A stretch of 64,000 nt of DNA from Cellulomonas sp. B6 (GTDB lineage: Bacteria; Actinomycetota; Actinomycetes; Actinomycetales; Cellulomonadaceae): NCBI RefSeq assembly GCF_001462455.1, contig NZ_LNTD01000072.1, positions 1 through 64,000 on the forward strand. The letters are read 5' to 3'. A program made the position numbers and the translations under genes. Position 1 is the stretch's first letter; every line of letters starts with the position of its first letter. Below, piece after piece: positions 54,890 through 63,988 of this stretch. The notes below the pieces were generated by a model. It ran no database searches. It saw only the letters and a list, made by a program, of their open reading frames with translations, and was not told the origin of the DNA.

Positions 54890-56220
54890 CCGGCTCCGCC
54901 GCCGGCGAGCACGACCACGACGCCCGTGAGCGCGAGCGCGAGCGACGCGCCCACCGAGTCGCCGATGTTGTGCGCCGCCGAGTTGCGCCCCTGGTCGCGC
55001 GGTGCGGACCAGCCCAGGACCAGGACGTTGAGGCGTGAGGACGCCATGCCCATGCCGGCGCCCGCGGCGGTCCACACGGCCACCACGGCCCAGGCGGGCA
55101 GCCCGAGCACGGTGACGACCGTCGCGCCCACGACGGCGACCGCGACGAGCGTCGTGCCGATGCGCACGGCGCGGCGGCTGGGCAGCCGGTGCCCGAGGCG
55201 GCCCTGCACGATCGAGGACGCCGACCAGGCCAGCGCCGCGGTCGACAGCCCGAGCCCGCTGGCCGCGGTCGACCAGCCGTCCCGGTCCACGAGCAGGTAG
55301 GGCACGTACACCTGCGCCCCGAAGAACGCGCCGGACACCAGCACGCGGGTCGTGATCACCGACGGCAGACCGACCCGTGCGCGCAGCGTCCCGCGCGGCA
55401 GCAGGGGACGCGCGGCCGCGAGGGCCGCGACCGCGGCGACCACCGCGACCGGTGCCGACCAGGGGCGCGGCAGCTGCGCGGCGACGTTGAGCGCGAGCAC
55501 GGCGCCCGCGACCAGGACGGCCCACAGCACGCGCCGGCCCGCGTCGTCGCGCGGCGCGGGACCGCGGTCGGTGTCCGGCACGGCGTCCGGCCGCGCGGGG
55601 CCCAGGCCGCGCACCGCGCCCAGCAGGGGCACGGTCGCCGGCACGACGAGCAGGGCGACGCCGAGGAACACCGATCGCCACCCGGCGAGCTCGGCGAGGA
55701 ACCCCGCGACCGCGGGGCCGACGATCGAGGGCAGAACCCAGGCGGTCGAGAACCACGCGAACACGCGCGGGTGCAGCACGGCCGGGTAGGCGCGGGCCAC
55801 GGCGACGAGCAGGGTCACGTTGACGACGCCGCCGCCCAGCCCCTGCGCGAGCCGGCCCGCGACGAGGACGGGCATGCTCGTCGCGACGCCGGCCACGACC
55901 AGACCCAGGACGAACACGACGGTGCCCGCCGCGAACGGCGCGGCCGGTCCGCGGCGGTCGGCCCACGCCCCGGCCAGCACCATGCCGACGACGCCCGTCG
56001 CGAGCGGCCCGGCGAACGCGAACGCGTACAGCGAGCGGCCGTCGAGCACGGCGGCGACCTCGGGCATGACGGTCGTGACGGCGAACGACTCGAACGCCAC
56101 GAGCACGACGAGCGCGAACATCGCGAGCGAGGTCGTGCGGCGTGCGCGCCACATCGCCTCGGGCGACGTCGCGGCGGGCTCGGGCGGGGTCGCGGCTGCT
56201 CCGGCGGTCCCCGCGCTCAC
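54661..56220 (-). CDS. MFS transporter
   Basis: 519 residues with about 14 hydrophobic segments. MFS signatures: LAGAWADRRGPAAPF (loop 2-3), GRLAQGLGGGVVNV and FSTAWVLPSIVGPAVAGFLA (helix 5 region), which resembles drug:H+ antiporters. Substrate unknown. The GTG at 56220 overlaps the methyltransferase stop by 4 bp. The C-terminal ~75 codons, including the final helix FVAAFALTAVLALAAVATA and a Pro/Ala/Ser tail, run antisense to the thioredoxin-like gene. Confidence 0.88.
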   Translation of the reverse strand: MSAGTAGAAATPPEPAATSPEAMWRARRTTSLAMFALVVLVAFESFAVTTVMPEVAAVLDGRSLYAFAFAGPLATGVVGMVLAGAWADRRGPAAPFAAGTVVFVLGLVVAGVATSMPVLVAGRLAQGLGGGVVNVTLLVAVARAYPAVLHPRVFAWFSTAWVLPSIVGPAVAGFLAELAGWRSVFLGVALLVVPATVPLLGAVRGLGPARPDAVPDTDRGPAPRDDAGRRVLWAVLVAGAVLALNVAAQLPRPWSAPVAVVAAVAALAAARPLLPRGTLRARVGLPSVITTRVLVSGAFFGAQVYVPYLLVDRDGWSTAASGLGLSTAALAWSASSIVQGRLGHRLPSRRAVRIGTTLVAVAVVGATVVTVLGLPAWAVVAVWTAAGAGMGMASSRLNVLVLGWSAPRDQGRNSAAHNIGDSVGASLALALTGVVVVLAGGGAGYAGPGPFVAAFALTAVLALAAVATAPRVGVPPTERVTVPGAAPSAAAAPDAAGSAVSPPPPLATDGSAPTSASST

Positions 56221-56834
56221 GGCACGACCCGCAGCACGCGGAAGCCCTTGGCGCTCGCCTCGCGGGACGTCGGCAGGCCGGCCTCCTCCGTGAGCCAGCG
56301 TTGCAGCGGGTCGGCGCCGAGGTTCTTGCCGACCACGAGCCACGCGTCACCGCCGGGGGCGACGCGCGGCAGCCAGCGCCGCAGCAGGTCGTGCAGCGCG
56401 GGCTTGCCGATCCGCACGGGCGGGTTCGACCAGCAGGTCGCGAACCGCACGTCGTCGGGCACGTCGTCCGGGAGCGTCGCGACGACGTTGTCGAGCCCGA
56501 GGCGTGCGGCGTTGCGGGCCACGAGGTCGAGCGCGCGCTCGTTGACGTCGACCGCCCACACGCGTGCGTCGGGCGACGTCAGCGCGAGCGTCAGCGCGAC
56601 CGGGCCCCAGCCGCACCCGAGGTCGAGGAGGTCGCCCGCGGCGGGCGGCTGCGGCACGGTGCGCAGCAGCACCTGCGTGCCGAGGTCGACGTGGTCGGGC
56701 GAGAAGACGCCGCCCGCGGTCTCGACCTCGACGTCCCGGCCGGCCAGGCGCACGTGGCGCGTCCTGCGCTGCTCGGCGGAGGCCGGACGGGCCGTGAAGT
56801 AGTGCTCACCCTGCGGGTCGTCGGTGCCGGTCAC
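56217..56834 (-). CDS. Class I SAM methyltransferase, RsmC-like
   Basis: 205 residues. The SAM motif is LLDLGCGWGPVALTLAL, the acidic loop AVDVNERALDLVARNAARLG, and the catalytic NPP motif is CWSNPPVRIGK, as in RsmC-type enzymes that methylate G1207 of 16S rRNA. It has only the catalytic half of E. coli RsmC, normal for actinobacterial forms. GTG start 6 nt after TAGCCT on the minus strand. First gene of a two-gene unit with the MFS transporter. Confidence 0.85.
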   Translation of the reverse strand: MTGTDDPQGEHYFTARPASAEQRRTRHVRLAGRDVEVETAGGVFSPDHVDLGTQVLLRTVPQPPAAGDLLDLGCGWGPVALTLALTSPDARVWAVDVNERALDLVARNAARLGLDNVVATLPDDVPDDVRFATCWSNPPVRIGKPALHDLLRRWLPRVAPGGDAWLVVGKNLGADPLQRWLTEEAGLPTSREASAKGFRVLRVVP

Positions 56835-56840
56835 CCGCCG

Positions 56841-56846
56841 AGGCTA
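56841..56846 (-). promoter_or_regulatory. -10 of a leaderless promoter (RsmC-like gene)
   Basis: On the minus strand TAGCCT is followed by 6 nt and the GTG at 56834. Confidence 0.65.
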
Positions 56847-56944
56847 ACGGCCGCGCGGCGCTGTGCCGGCAGCGAAATCCCGTCGCGACGCTCGTACGTG
56901 CGTGCGATCCTGGACACACCCCGATCCCGGACGAGAGGCCCCGC

Positions 56945-58462
56945 GTGGACGACCGAGAGCACACCACCGACATGACGCCGCAGGCGTCGGCGCGCAGCGC
57001 GCAGGAGGTGGCCGACGACGTCGTCGCACGGGTGCTCGCACGGGCCGGGACCGCGCTGCAGGCGGGTGGCACCGACCACACGGCGTTCGACGGCGACCAG
57101 CTGGACCTCGAGGAGCGCACGTCGCTGCGCCGCGTGGCGAACCTGTCGACCGAGCTCGAGGACGTCACCGAGGTCGAGTACCGCCAGCTGCGGCTCGAGA
57201 AGGTCGTGCTGGTCGGCCTGTGGGGTGCCGGCACGGCCGAGGAGGCCGAGATCTCGCTGCGCGAGCTCGCGGCGCTCGCCGAGACCGCGGGCTCGCAGGT
57301 CATGGACGGCCTGCTGCAGCGGCGGCGGACGCCCGACCCGGGCACGTTCCTCGGATCGGGCAAGGCGGCCGAGCTCGCGACGGTGGTCGCCGCGGTCGGC
57401 GCCGACACGGTCGTCGTCGACGGCGAGCTCGCACCGTCGCAGCGGCGCGCGCTCGAGGACGTCGTCAAGGTCAAGGTCGTCGACCGGACCGCGCTGATCC
57501 TCGACATCTTCGCGCAGCACGCGAAGTCCCGGGAGGGCAAGGCGCAGGTCGAGCTCGCGCAGCTCGAGTACCTGCTGCCGCGCCTGCGCGGCTGGGGCGA
57601 GTCGATGAGCCGGCAGGCGGGCGGCCAGGTCGGCGGCGCGGGCGCGGGCATGGGCTCGCGCGGTCCGGGCGAGACGAAGATCGAGCTCGACCGTCGGCGC
57701 ATCCGCAACCGCATGGCCAAGCTGCGCCGCGAGATCGCGGCGATGGCGCCCGCGCGCGAGACCAAGCGCGCGTCGCGCCGGCGCAACGCGATCCCGTCGG
57801 TCGCGATCGCCGGGTACACCAACGCCGGGAAGTCCTCGCTGCTGAACCGGCTGACGCACGCGGGCGTGCTCGTCGAGAACGCGCTGTTCGCGACGCTCGA
57901 CCCGACCGTGCGCCGGGCCGAGACCACCGACGGGCGCGTCTACACGCTCGCCGACACGGTCGGGTTCGTGCGCGCGCTGCCGCACCAGCTCGTCGAGGCG
58001 TTCCGCTCGACGCTCGAGGAGGTCGCCGACGCCGACCTCATCCTGCACGTCGTGGACGCGGCGCATCCCGACCCCGAGGGGCAGATCGCAGCCGTGCGGC
58101 ACGTGTTCGCCGACATCCCGGGGGCGATGGACGTGCCCGAGATCATCGTGCTCAACAAGGCGGACCTCGCGTCGCCCGAGGCGGTCGCGCGCCTGCGCTC
58201 GCGCGAGGTGCACTCGGTCGTGGTGTCCGCGCACACGGGCGAGGGCGTGGCCGAACTGCAGGAGCTCATCGCCGACCAGCTGCCGCGCCCGGGCGTGAGC
58301 GTCGACCTCGTGGTGCCCTACTCGCGCGGCGACCTCGTGAGCCGCGTGCACGAGCACGGGGACATCGACCACGAGGAGCACACGCCCGACGGCACGCTGC
58401 TGCGGGCGCGCGTCGACGAGGGCCTCGCGGCCGAGCTCGAGGCGGCGTCCCGCACCGCGTGA
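56945..58462 (+). CDS. hflX: Ribosome-associated GTPase HflX
   Basis: GTPase that splits stalled or stressed 70S ribosomes. It has 505 residues: an N-terminal HflX domain with EVEYRQLRLEKVVLVGLW and FLGSGKAAELA, a Gly-rich loop (RQAGGQVGGAGAGMGSRGPG), then the G domain with GYTNAGKSSLLN (G1), DTVGFVRALPHQLVEAF (G3) and NKADL (G4). The GTG has a GAGAGG site ~8 nt upstream. It keeps the dapF-hflX neighbourhood, though the MFS and methyltransferase genes are inserted between on the other strand. Confidence 0.96.
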   Translation: MDDREHTTDMTPQASARSAQEVADDVVARVLARAGTALQAGGTDHTAFDGDQLDLEERTSLRRVANLSTELEDVTEVEYRQLRLEKVVLVGLWGAGTAEEAEISLRELAALAETAGSQVMDGLLQRRRTPDPGTFLGSGKAAELATVVAAVGADTVVVDGELAPSQRRALEDVVKVKVVDRTALILDIFAQHAKSREGKAQVELAQLEYLLPRLRGWGESMSRQAGGQVGGAGAGMGSRGPGETKIELDRRRIRNRMAKLRREIAAMAPARETKRASRRRNAIPSVAIAGYTNAGKSSLLNRLTHAGVLVENALFATLDPTVRRAETTDGRVYTLADTVGFVRALPHQLVEAFRSTLEEVADADLILHVVDAAHPDPEGQIAAVRHVFADIPGAMDVPEIIVLNKADLASPEAVARLRSREVHSVVVSAHTGEGVAELQELIADQLPRPGVSVDLVVPYSRGDLVSRVHEHGDIDHEEHTPDGTLLRARVDEGLAAELEAASRTA

Positions 58463-58472
58463 GCCCCGCGGT

Positions 58473-58506
58473 GCACCGACGTGACGCGACCCCGGCACGT
58501 CGGTGC
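58473..58506 (+). terminator. Terminator after hflX
   Basis: GCACCGACGTG (58473-58483) pairs with CACGTCGGTGC (58496-58506), 11 bp perfect, 10 nt after the hflX stop, with further pairing at the base. No T-tract. Confidence 0.75.
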
Positions 58507-58530
58507 GCCGTGACGCCCCTGCAGGACGCC

Positions 58531-58536
58531 TAGGGT
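58531..58536 (+). promoter_or_regulatory. -10 of a leaderless promoter (S9 peptidase)
   Basis: TAGGGT is followed by 6 nt and the GTG at 58543. Confidence 0.7.
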
Positions 58537-58542
58537 CGAGGG

Positions 58543-60570
58543 GTGCTGCCCACCGACCTGGACCTACTGACCACTCCCGGCGCCCCGACCCTGCTGCCCG
58601 ACGGCTCGGCCGCGGTCGTCGCCGTGACCCGGCCCGACGTCGCCGCCGACGCGTACCGCGGCGAGCTGTGGCTCGTGCCGCTCGACGGCCGCGACGCCCC
58701 CGACGGCACGGGCGACGCGCGCCGGCTCACGCACGGCCACCGCGACGCCGACCCGCAGGTCTCGCCCGACGGGCGCTGGGTCGCGTTCACCCGCGCGCCG
58801 CTGACCGGCGGGCCGGCGCAGGTGCACGTCCTGCCGCTCCTCGGCGGGGAGCCCGCGCGACTCACCGACGCACTGCTGGGCGCCGCGTCGCCGCGCTGGT
58901 CGCCCGACGGCACCCGCCTCGCCTTCACCGCCCGCGTGCCCGAGCCCGGGCGCTACCTGCCCGGCGGCGACCCGTCCGCCGAGGCGCCCCGGCACATCAC
59001 GACGTTCTCCTACCGCGAGGACGGCGCCGGGTTCGTGTCCGACCGCCCGCGGCACGTGCACGTGCTCGACGTGCCCGCCGACCCGGGCGGTGCGCCCGAG
59101 GTGCCCGCGGCCGTGGCGCTCACCTCGGGTCCGCTCGAGGTCACCGACGCCGCCTGGGCCCCGGACGGCCTGGCGCTCGTCGCGACGTGCGCACGGCACG
59201 CGGCGCGCGAGCGCGATGTGCGCCGGGACGCGGTGCTCGTGGCCGCGCCGCGCGGTGCGACGGGCCCGGCGGCGGTCGTGCCGCTGACCGACGCCGACGC
59301 GGGCAGCACGCTGCGCGTCGACGCCGTCCAGGTCGACGGCGACACCCTGTGGCTGCTCGCCGCGGACCTCGGGGCGGACGGGACGGACACGGTCGCGGCC
59401 CTCACGGGGCTCTTCCGGGCGCCCCTGACGGGCGCCGGCAGCGCGCTGCGGACGGCCGCGGCGCCCGAGCGGCTCACCGACGCCGAGCGCACCGACCTCG
59501 GCGGTGTCCTCCACCCGACGCGCGGCGGCGCGCTCGTGACGCTCGAGGAGCGCGGCGCCGTCGTCCTCGCGCACGTGGCCGCGGACGGCACCACGACGCG
59601 CCTGCTGGACGCGCCGCACGTCGTGCTCGGCGCCGCTGCCGTCGTCCACGACGGCGACCTGCGCGTCGTCGCGAGCGCCGCGACCCCGACCAGCGCGGGA
59701 GCCCTGCTGCGCGTCGACGACGACGGCCGGGTCCTCGCCGACTGGTCCGGCCCGCTGCGCGCGACCGGCCGCACGGTGCTGCCGGCGCCCCTGACGGCCA
59801 CGTCGCCCGACGGCTACGAGGTCCACGGCTGGCTCGCTCTGCCCGACCCCGCGCGCCACGGCGCGGGACCGCACCCGACGCTGCTGATGATCCACGGCGG
59901 CCCGTTCGCGCAGTACACCCACGCGCTGTTCGACGAGGTGCAGGTGCTCACGGGCGCGGGCTACGCGGTCGTGCTCGGCAACCCCCGGGGATCCTCCGGC
60001 CGGGGACGCGCGCACGGGCGCGCGATCCGGCAGGCGATGGGCACGGTCGACACCGACGACGTGCTCGCGCTGCTCGACGCCGCGCTCGAGGCCCACCCGC
60101 AGGAGCTCGACGCGGCACGCGTCGGCGTCCTCGGCGGCTCGTACGGCGGCTACCTCACGGCGTGGCTGACGACGCGCACCGACCGGTTCGCCGCCGCCGT
60201 CGTCGAGCGCGGCTTCCTCGACCCCGTGAGCTTCACCGGGTCGGCCGACATCGGCTGGTGGTTCGGGCTGGAGTACGTCGGCGACCATGCGGTCGACCCG
60301 GTCGCGGTCGCGGCGCAGTCGCCCATGGCGCACGTCGGGCAGGTCACGACCCCCACGCTCGTCGTCCACTCGGAGCACGACTGGCGCTGCCCCGTCGAGC
60401 AGGGGCAGCGCTGGTACGTCGAGCTGCGCCGCCGCGGCGTCGAGGCCGAGCTGCTGCTGTTCCCCGGCGAGGGGCACGAGCTGTCCCGCTCGGGGCGGCC
60501 GACGCACCGGCGCGCGCGGTTCGAGCACCTGCTCGACTGGTGGGCGCGGCACCTGCCCGTCGGCGGCTGA
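58543..60570 (+). CDS. S9 family prolyl oligopeptidase / acylaminoacyl peptidase
   Basis: 675 residues. A WD40-like beta-propeller region (~1-400, with repeats such as DADPQVSPDGRWVAFTRAP and PRWSPDGTRLAFTARV) is followed by an alpha/beta hydrolase domain. The nucleophile is Ser533 in GGSYGGYLTAWL, with the acid in HSEHDWRCP and the His in FPGEGHELSR. The oxyanion segment is HGGPFAQYTH. No signal peptide, so a cytoplasmic peptide hydrolase. GTG start 6 nt after TAGGGT. Confidence 0.93.
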   Translation: MLPTDLDLLTTPGAPTLLPDGSAAVVAVTRPDVAADAYRGELWLVPLDGRDAPDGTGDARRLTHGHRDADPQVSPDGRWVAFTRAPLTGGPAQVHVLPLLGGEPARLTDALLGAASPRWSPDGTRLAFTARVPEPGRYLPGGDPSAEAPRHITTFSYREDGAGFVSDRPRHVHVLDVPADPGGAPEVPAAVALTSGPLEVTDAAWAPDGLALVATCARHAARERDVRRDAVLVAAPRGATGPAAVVPLTDADAGSTLRVDAVQVDGDTLWLLAADLGADGTDTVAALTGLFRAPLTGAGSALRTAAAPERLTDAERTDLGGVLHPTRGGALVTLEERGAVVLAHVAADGTTTRLLDAPHVVLGAAAVVHDGDLRVVASAATPTSAGALLRVDDDGRVLADWSGPLRATGRTVLPAPLTATSPDGYEVHGWLALPDPARHGAGPHPTLLMIHGGPFAQYTHALFDEVQVLTGAGYAVVLGNPRGSSGRGRAHGRAIRQAMGTVDTDDVLALLDAALEAHPQELDAARVGVLGGSYGGYLTAWLTTRTDRFAAAVVERGFLDPVSFTGSADIGWWFGLEYVGDHAVDPVAVAAQSPMAHVGQVTTPTLVVHSEHDWRCPVEQGQRWYVELRRRGVEAELLLFPGEGHELSRSGRPTHRRARFEHLLDWWARHLPVGG

Positions 60571-60610
60571 GCCCGGGGCGTGCCGACCCGCCACGTCGAG
60601 GGTGCCGGGG

Positions 60611-60633
60611 GTGTCGGGGGCCGCGACTACGCT
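60611..60633 (+). promoter_or_regulatory. Leaderless, RecA_NDp/PafBC-like promoter of dinG
   Basis: GTGTCGGGG (60611-60619), exactly 8 nt, then TACGCT (60628-60633), then 6 nt and the GTG. Seven of nine upstream bases match TTGTCRGTG, including the TGTCGG core, and the -10 fits TAnnnT. Confidence 0.6.
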
Positions 60634-60639
60634 GTCGCG

Positions 60640-62847
60640 GTGCCCGACCCCGACCCGACCCCTGCCCCGGCCGACCCGGCGCAGGGCGCGTCGACCGTGA
60701 CCGCACCCGGCCGCGACGCGCAGGAGGTCGCCGAGGTCGGCGAGCTGCTCGACCTGGCGGTCGGTGCGCTGGGCGGCGGTCGCCGCGAGGGTCAGCACAC
60801 GATGGCCGTCGCGGTCGCCGAGTCGCTGCGCACGGGTGAGCACCTGCTCGTCCAGGCGGGCACGGGCACGGGCAAGTCCCTGGGCTACCTCGTGCCGGCG
60901 GTGCGGCACGCGGTCCGCGCCGACGAGCGCGTCGTCGTCTCGACCGCGACGCTCGCCCTGCAGCGCCAGGTGCTCACGCGCGACCTGCCGCTCGTGACGA
61001 CCGCGCTCGCGTCGCACCTCCCACGCCCGGCGCAGATCGCGCTGCTCAAGGGCTGGCACAACTACCTGTGCGTGCACAAGGTCGCGGGGGGCTACCCGTC
61101 GGACGAGCAGGGCACGCTGTTCGACGTCCCCGAGCGGCCGGGCGCCGCAGAGCACCCGCCCGAGGACACCGACTCCGGGCGCGAGTCCCTCGGCGACCAG
61201 GTCGTGCGCCTGCGCGAGTGGGCCGAGGAGACGGCGACGGGCGACCGCGACGACCTCGTGCCCGGTGTCTCGGACCGTGCCTGGCGGCAGGTGTCCGTCA
61301 CGGCGATGGAGTGCCTGGGCGGGCAGTGCCCGATGCTCGCGCAGTGCTTCCCCGAGGCCGCCCGCGCGCGCTCGCGCGAGGCCGACGTCGTCGTGACCAA
61401 CCACGCCATGCTCGGCATCGCGGCGTCCGGGTCGCCGAACGTCCTGCCCGAGCACCAGGTGATCGTCGTCGACGAGGCCCACGAGCTCGCCGACCGTGTC
61501 ACGGCCCAGGCCACCGCCGAGCTGTCCCTGCCGACCATCGACCACGCCGCACGCCTGGCCCGCCGGCACGGCGGCGTGCCGACCACCGACCTCGACACCG
61601 CCGGTCAGCACCTCGCGAGCGTGATCGTCCCGCTGCCCGAGGGCCGCTTCCCGCAGGGACTGCCCGACGACGTGCGCACCGCGGTCGCGACCGTGCGGGA
61701 CGCCGCGCGCACGATGCTCACGGCGCTCAAGCCCGACGGTGCGCGCGACGCCGCCGACGGCGGCCGCAAGATGGCCACGTCGACGATGCTCGCGCTGTTC
61801 GAGGTCGCCGAGCGGATGGCCGCCGACCCCGAGCAGAACGCCGCGACCGTGCTGTGGTGCGCGCGCGGCGAGGACCGTCGTGGAGTGACCACGACCCGGC
61901 TGCACGCGGCGCCCCTCGCCGTCGCCGGCCTCGTGCGCACGCACCTGCTCGCGGGCCGCTCGGGCGTCCTGACGTCCGCGACCCTCACGCTGGGCGGGTC
62001 CTTCGACGCGACCGCGCGCGCGGTCGGCCTCGCGCAGCGACCTGACGCCGCACCCGTCGGTCCTGTGACGCTCGTCGGCACCGGTGACGCCGCCACCGGC
62101 GGCGCGGGCGACGCGCGGCCGGCCGGGGAGGCGACGGCCGCGCCGGGGGGCGGTCGGCCGGCCGCCGACGCGCCGCAGCGCTGGCGCGGCCTGGACGTCG
62201 GCAGCCCGTTCGACTACCCGAGGCAGGGCATCTGCTACGTCGCCAAGCGCCTGCCGCCGCCGGGCCGCGAGCCGGCCACCGAGGCGCAGCTCGACGAGAT
62301 CGCCACCCTCGTCGAGGCGGCTGGCGGGCGCACGCTCGGCCTGTTCACGTCGCGGCGCGCCGCGACCGTCGCGGCCGAGGCGATGCGCGAGCGGCTCGAC
62401 GTGCCGGTCCTGCTCCAGGGCGACGACCAGCTGCCGACGCTCGTGCGGCGGTTCTCCGACGACGAGCCGACCTGCCTGTTCGGCACCCTCTCGCTGTGGC
62501 AGGGCGTCGACGTGCCCGGCCCGGCGTGCCGGCTCGTCGTGATCGACCGCATCCCGTTCCCACGGCCCGACGACCCCGTGCGGTCCGCGCGCTCCGACGC
62601 GGTGGCGCGGGCCGGCGGCAACGGCTTCATGTCGGTCTCGGCGACGCACGCGGCCCTCCTGCTCGCGCAGGGCGCGGGCCGTCTCGTGCGGTCGTCGCAG
62701 GACCGCGGCGTCGTGGCGGTGCTGGACCCGCGGCTCGCCACCGCGCGCTACGGCGAGTACCTGCAGCGCTCGATGCCGCCGTTCTGGCGCACCACGGACC
62801 GCGACGTCGTGGTCTCCGCGCTACGTCGGCTCGCCGGTTCCGACTAG
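60640..62847 (+). CDS. dinG: DinG/XPD-type DNA helicase
   Basis: ATP-dependent 5'-3' helicase with an iron-sulfur cluster that resolves R-loops and repair intermediates. It has 735 residues. Walker A AGTGTGKSLGYLVP, DEAH motif VVDEAHELADR, and four cluster Cys (NYLCVHK, ECLGGQC, AQCF). Motif VI region is AHAALLLAQGAGRLVRSSQD-like near the C-terminus. A Gly/Ala-rich insert lies at ~485-510. The GTG at 60640 is fixed by the -10 just upstream. No LexA box is visible before it. Confidence 0.95.
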   Translation: MPDPDPTPAPADPAQGASTVTAPGRDAQEVAEVGELLDLAVGALGGGRREGQHTMAVAVAESLRTGEHLLVQAGTGTGKSLGYLVPAVRHAVRADERVVVSTATLALQRQVLTRDLPLVTTALASHLPRPAQIALLKGWHNYLCVHKVAGGYPSDEQGTLFDVPERPGAAEHPPEDTDSGRESLGDQVVRLREWAEETATGDRDDLVPGVSDRAWRQVSVTAMECLGGQCPMLAQCFPEAARARSREADVVVTNHAMLGIAASGSPNVLPEHQVIVVDEAHELADRVTAQATAELSLPTIDHAARLARRHGGVPTTDLDTAGQHLASVIVPLPEGRFPQGLPDDVRTAVATVRDAARTMLTALKPDGARDAADGGRKMATSTMLALFEVAERMAADPEQNAATVLWCARGEDRRGVTTTRLHAAPLAVAGLVRTHLLAGRSGVLTSATLTLGGSFDATARAVGLAQRPDAAPVGPVTLVGTGDAATGGAGDARPAGEATAAPGGGRPAADAPQRWRGLDVGSPFDYPRQGICYVAKRLPPPGREPATEAQLDEIATLVEAAGGRTLGLFTSRRAATVAAEAMRERLDVPVLLQGDDQLPTLVRRFSDDEPTCLFGTLSLWQGVDVPGPACRLVVIDRIPFPRPDDPVRSARSDAVARAGGNGFMSVSATHAALLLAQGAGRLVRSSQDRGVVAVLDPRLATARYGEYLQRSMPPFWRTTDRDVVVSALRRLAGSD

Positions 62848-62850
62848 CCT
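62845..62850 (+). promoter_or_regulatory. Candidate -10 of ldh, overlapping the dinG stop
   Basis: TAGCCT begins with the dinG stop codon TAG. It predicts a ~70-nt leader to the ldh ATG. Confidence 0.45.
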
Positions 62851-62926
62851 CGGGTGCGGGACGTGCCGCACCGGGCGGGCGCGCCCCGCACCACCGGTTC
62901 CGCGCCCGTGACGAGGGGAAACGACC

Positions 62927-63928
62927 ATGGTCGACGCCATCGAGGGCGACGAGTTCGCCTTCAGCCCGACGCCGTCCGTGCCGCGGCGCACGTCCAAGCT
63001 GGGGATCGTGGGCGCCGGGGCGGTGGGCTCGACGATGGCCTACGCCGCGCTGATGCGCGGCGCGGCCCGCACGGTGGCGCTGCTCGACGTCAACAAGGCC
63101 AAGGTCGAGGCCGAGGTCCTCGACCTCTCGCACGGCATCCAGTTCATGTCGATGGCCGAGGTCATGGGCTCCGACGACGTGTCCGTGATGGCCGACTGCG
63201 ACGTCGTCATGTTCACGGCCGGCGCCAAGCAGAGGCCGGGCCAGTCGCGCCTGGACCTCGCGGAGGCGACGATCTCCCTGGTCAAGAAGGTGCTGCCCGG
63301 CATCGTCGAGGTCGCCCCGAACGCGGTCTACGTGATGGTGACCAACCCGGTCGACGTCGTGACGTACGCGGCGCTGAAGATCTCCGGCCTGCCGCCCTCG
63401 CAGCTGTTCGGCTCGGGAACGGTCCTCGACTCCTCGCGCCTGCGCTACCTCATCGCCCGGCACACGGGTGTCGCGGTGCAGAACGTGCACGCGTACGTCG
63501 CGGGGGAGCACGGCGACACCGAGCTCCCGCTGTGGAGCTCGGCGACGATCGGTTCCGTCCCGATCCTCGAGTGGTCGAGCGGCGAGGGCGGACCCCTGAC
63601 GCGCGAGGTGCGCGACGCCATCGCGCGCGAGGTCGTCGAGTCGGCCTACCGGATCATCGAGGGCAAGGGCGCGACGAACTACGCGATCGCGCTGGCCGGC
63701 TCCCGCATCATCGAGGCGGTCCTCAAGGACGAGCGGCGCATCCTGCCCGTGTCGTCGCTCCTCGACGGCTACCTCGGGATGTCGGACGTGTGCCTGAGCG
63801 TGCCCTCGATCGTCGGGTCGTCCGGGGTGCACGAGCGCCTCGAGGTCCCGATGTCGTCGGACGAGCTCATGGGGATGCGGCGCTCGGCCGAGGCCGTGCG
63901 GTCGGTGGCCCGGCGGTTCGGCTTCTGA
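62927..63928 (+). CDS. ldh: L-lactate dehydrogenase
   Basis: Reduces pyruvate to L-lactate with NADH. It has 333 residues with a ~22-residue N-terminal extension. The NAD fold is KLGIVGAGAVGSTMAYAALM; AGAKQRPGQSRLDL has Gln at the specificity position, which favours lactate over malate dehydrogenase; GEHGDTELPLWS carries the catalytic His. The ATG at 62927 follows GAGGGG (62913-62918). In a cellulolytic, often facultative Cellulomonas it would serve fermentation. A strong terminator follows. Confidence 0.95.
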   Translation: MVDAIEGDEFAFSPTPSVPRRTSKLGIVGAGAVGSTMAYAALMRGAARTVALLDVNKAKVEAEVLDLSHGIQFMSMAEVMGSDDVSVMADCDVVMFTAGAKQRPGQSRLDLAEATISLVKKVLPGIVEVAPNAVYVMVTNPVDVVTYAALKISGLPPSQLFGSGTVLDSSRLRYLIARHTGVAVQNVHAYVAGEHGDTELPLWSSATIGSVPILEWSSGEGGPLTREVRDAIAREVVESAYRIIEGKGATNYAIALAGSRIIEAVLKDERRILPVSSLLDGYLGMSDVCLSVPSIVGSSGVHERLEVPMSSDELMGMRRSAEAVRSVARRFGF

Positions 63929-63956
63929 GCCTGCCGTGACGGGCGAGGGTCGGTCG

Positions 63957-63988
63957 GAGGGCCGGGCGGGTGCTCCCGCCCGGCCCTC
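63957..63988 (+). terminator. Terminator after ldh
   Basis: A 14-bp perfect stem (63957-63970 with 63975-63988) with a 4-nt loop, 28 nt after the ldh stop. Confidence 0.9.

Noticed and set aside
58564-62649. A 1361-codon open frame on the minus strand opposite the S9 peptidase and dinG genes
   Set aside because: It is antisense to two well-supported genes, has biased Arg/Ala/Gly/Val composition and no recognisable domain. Long stop-free antisense frames are expected at this GC content.
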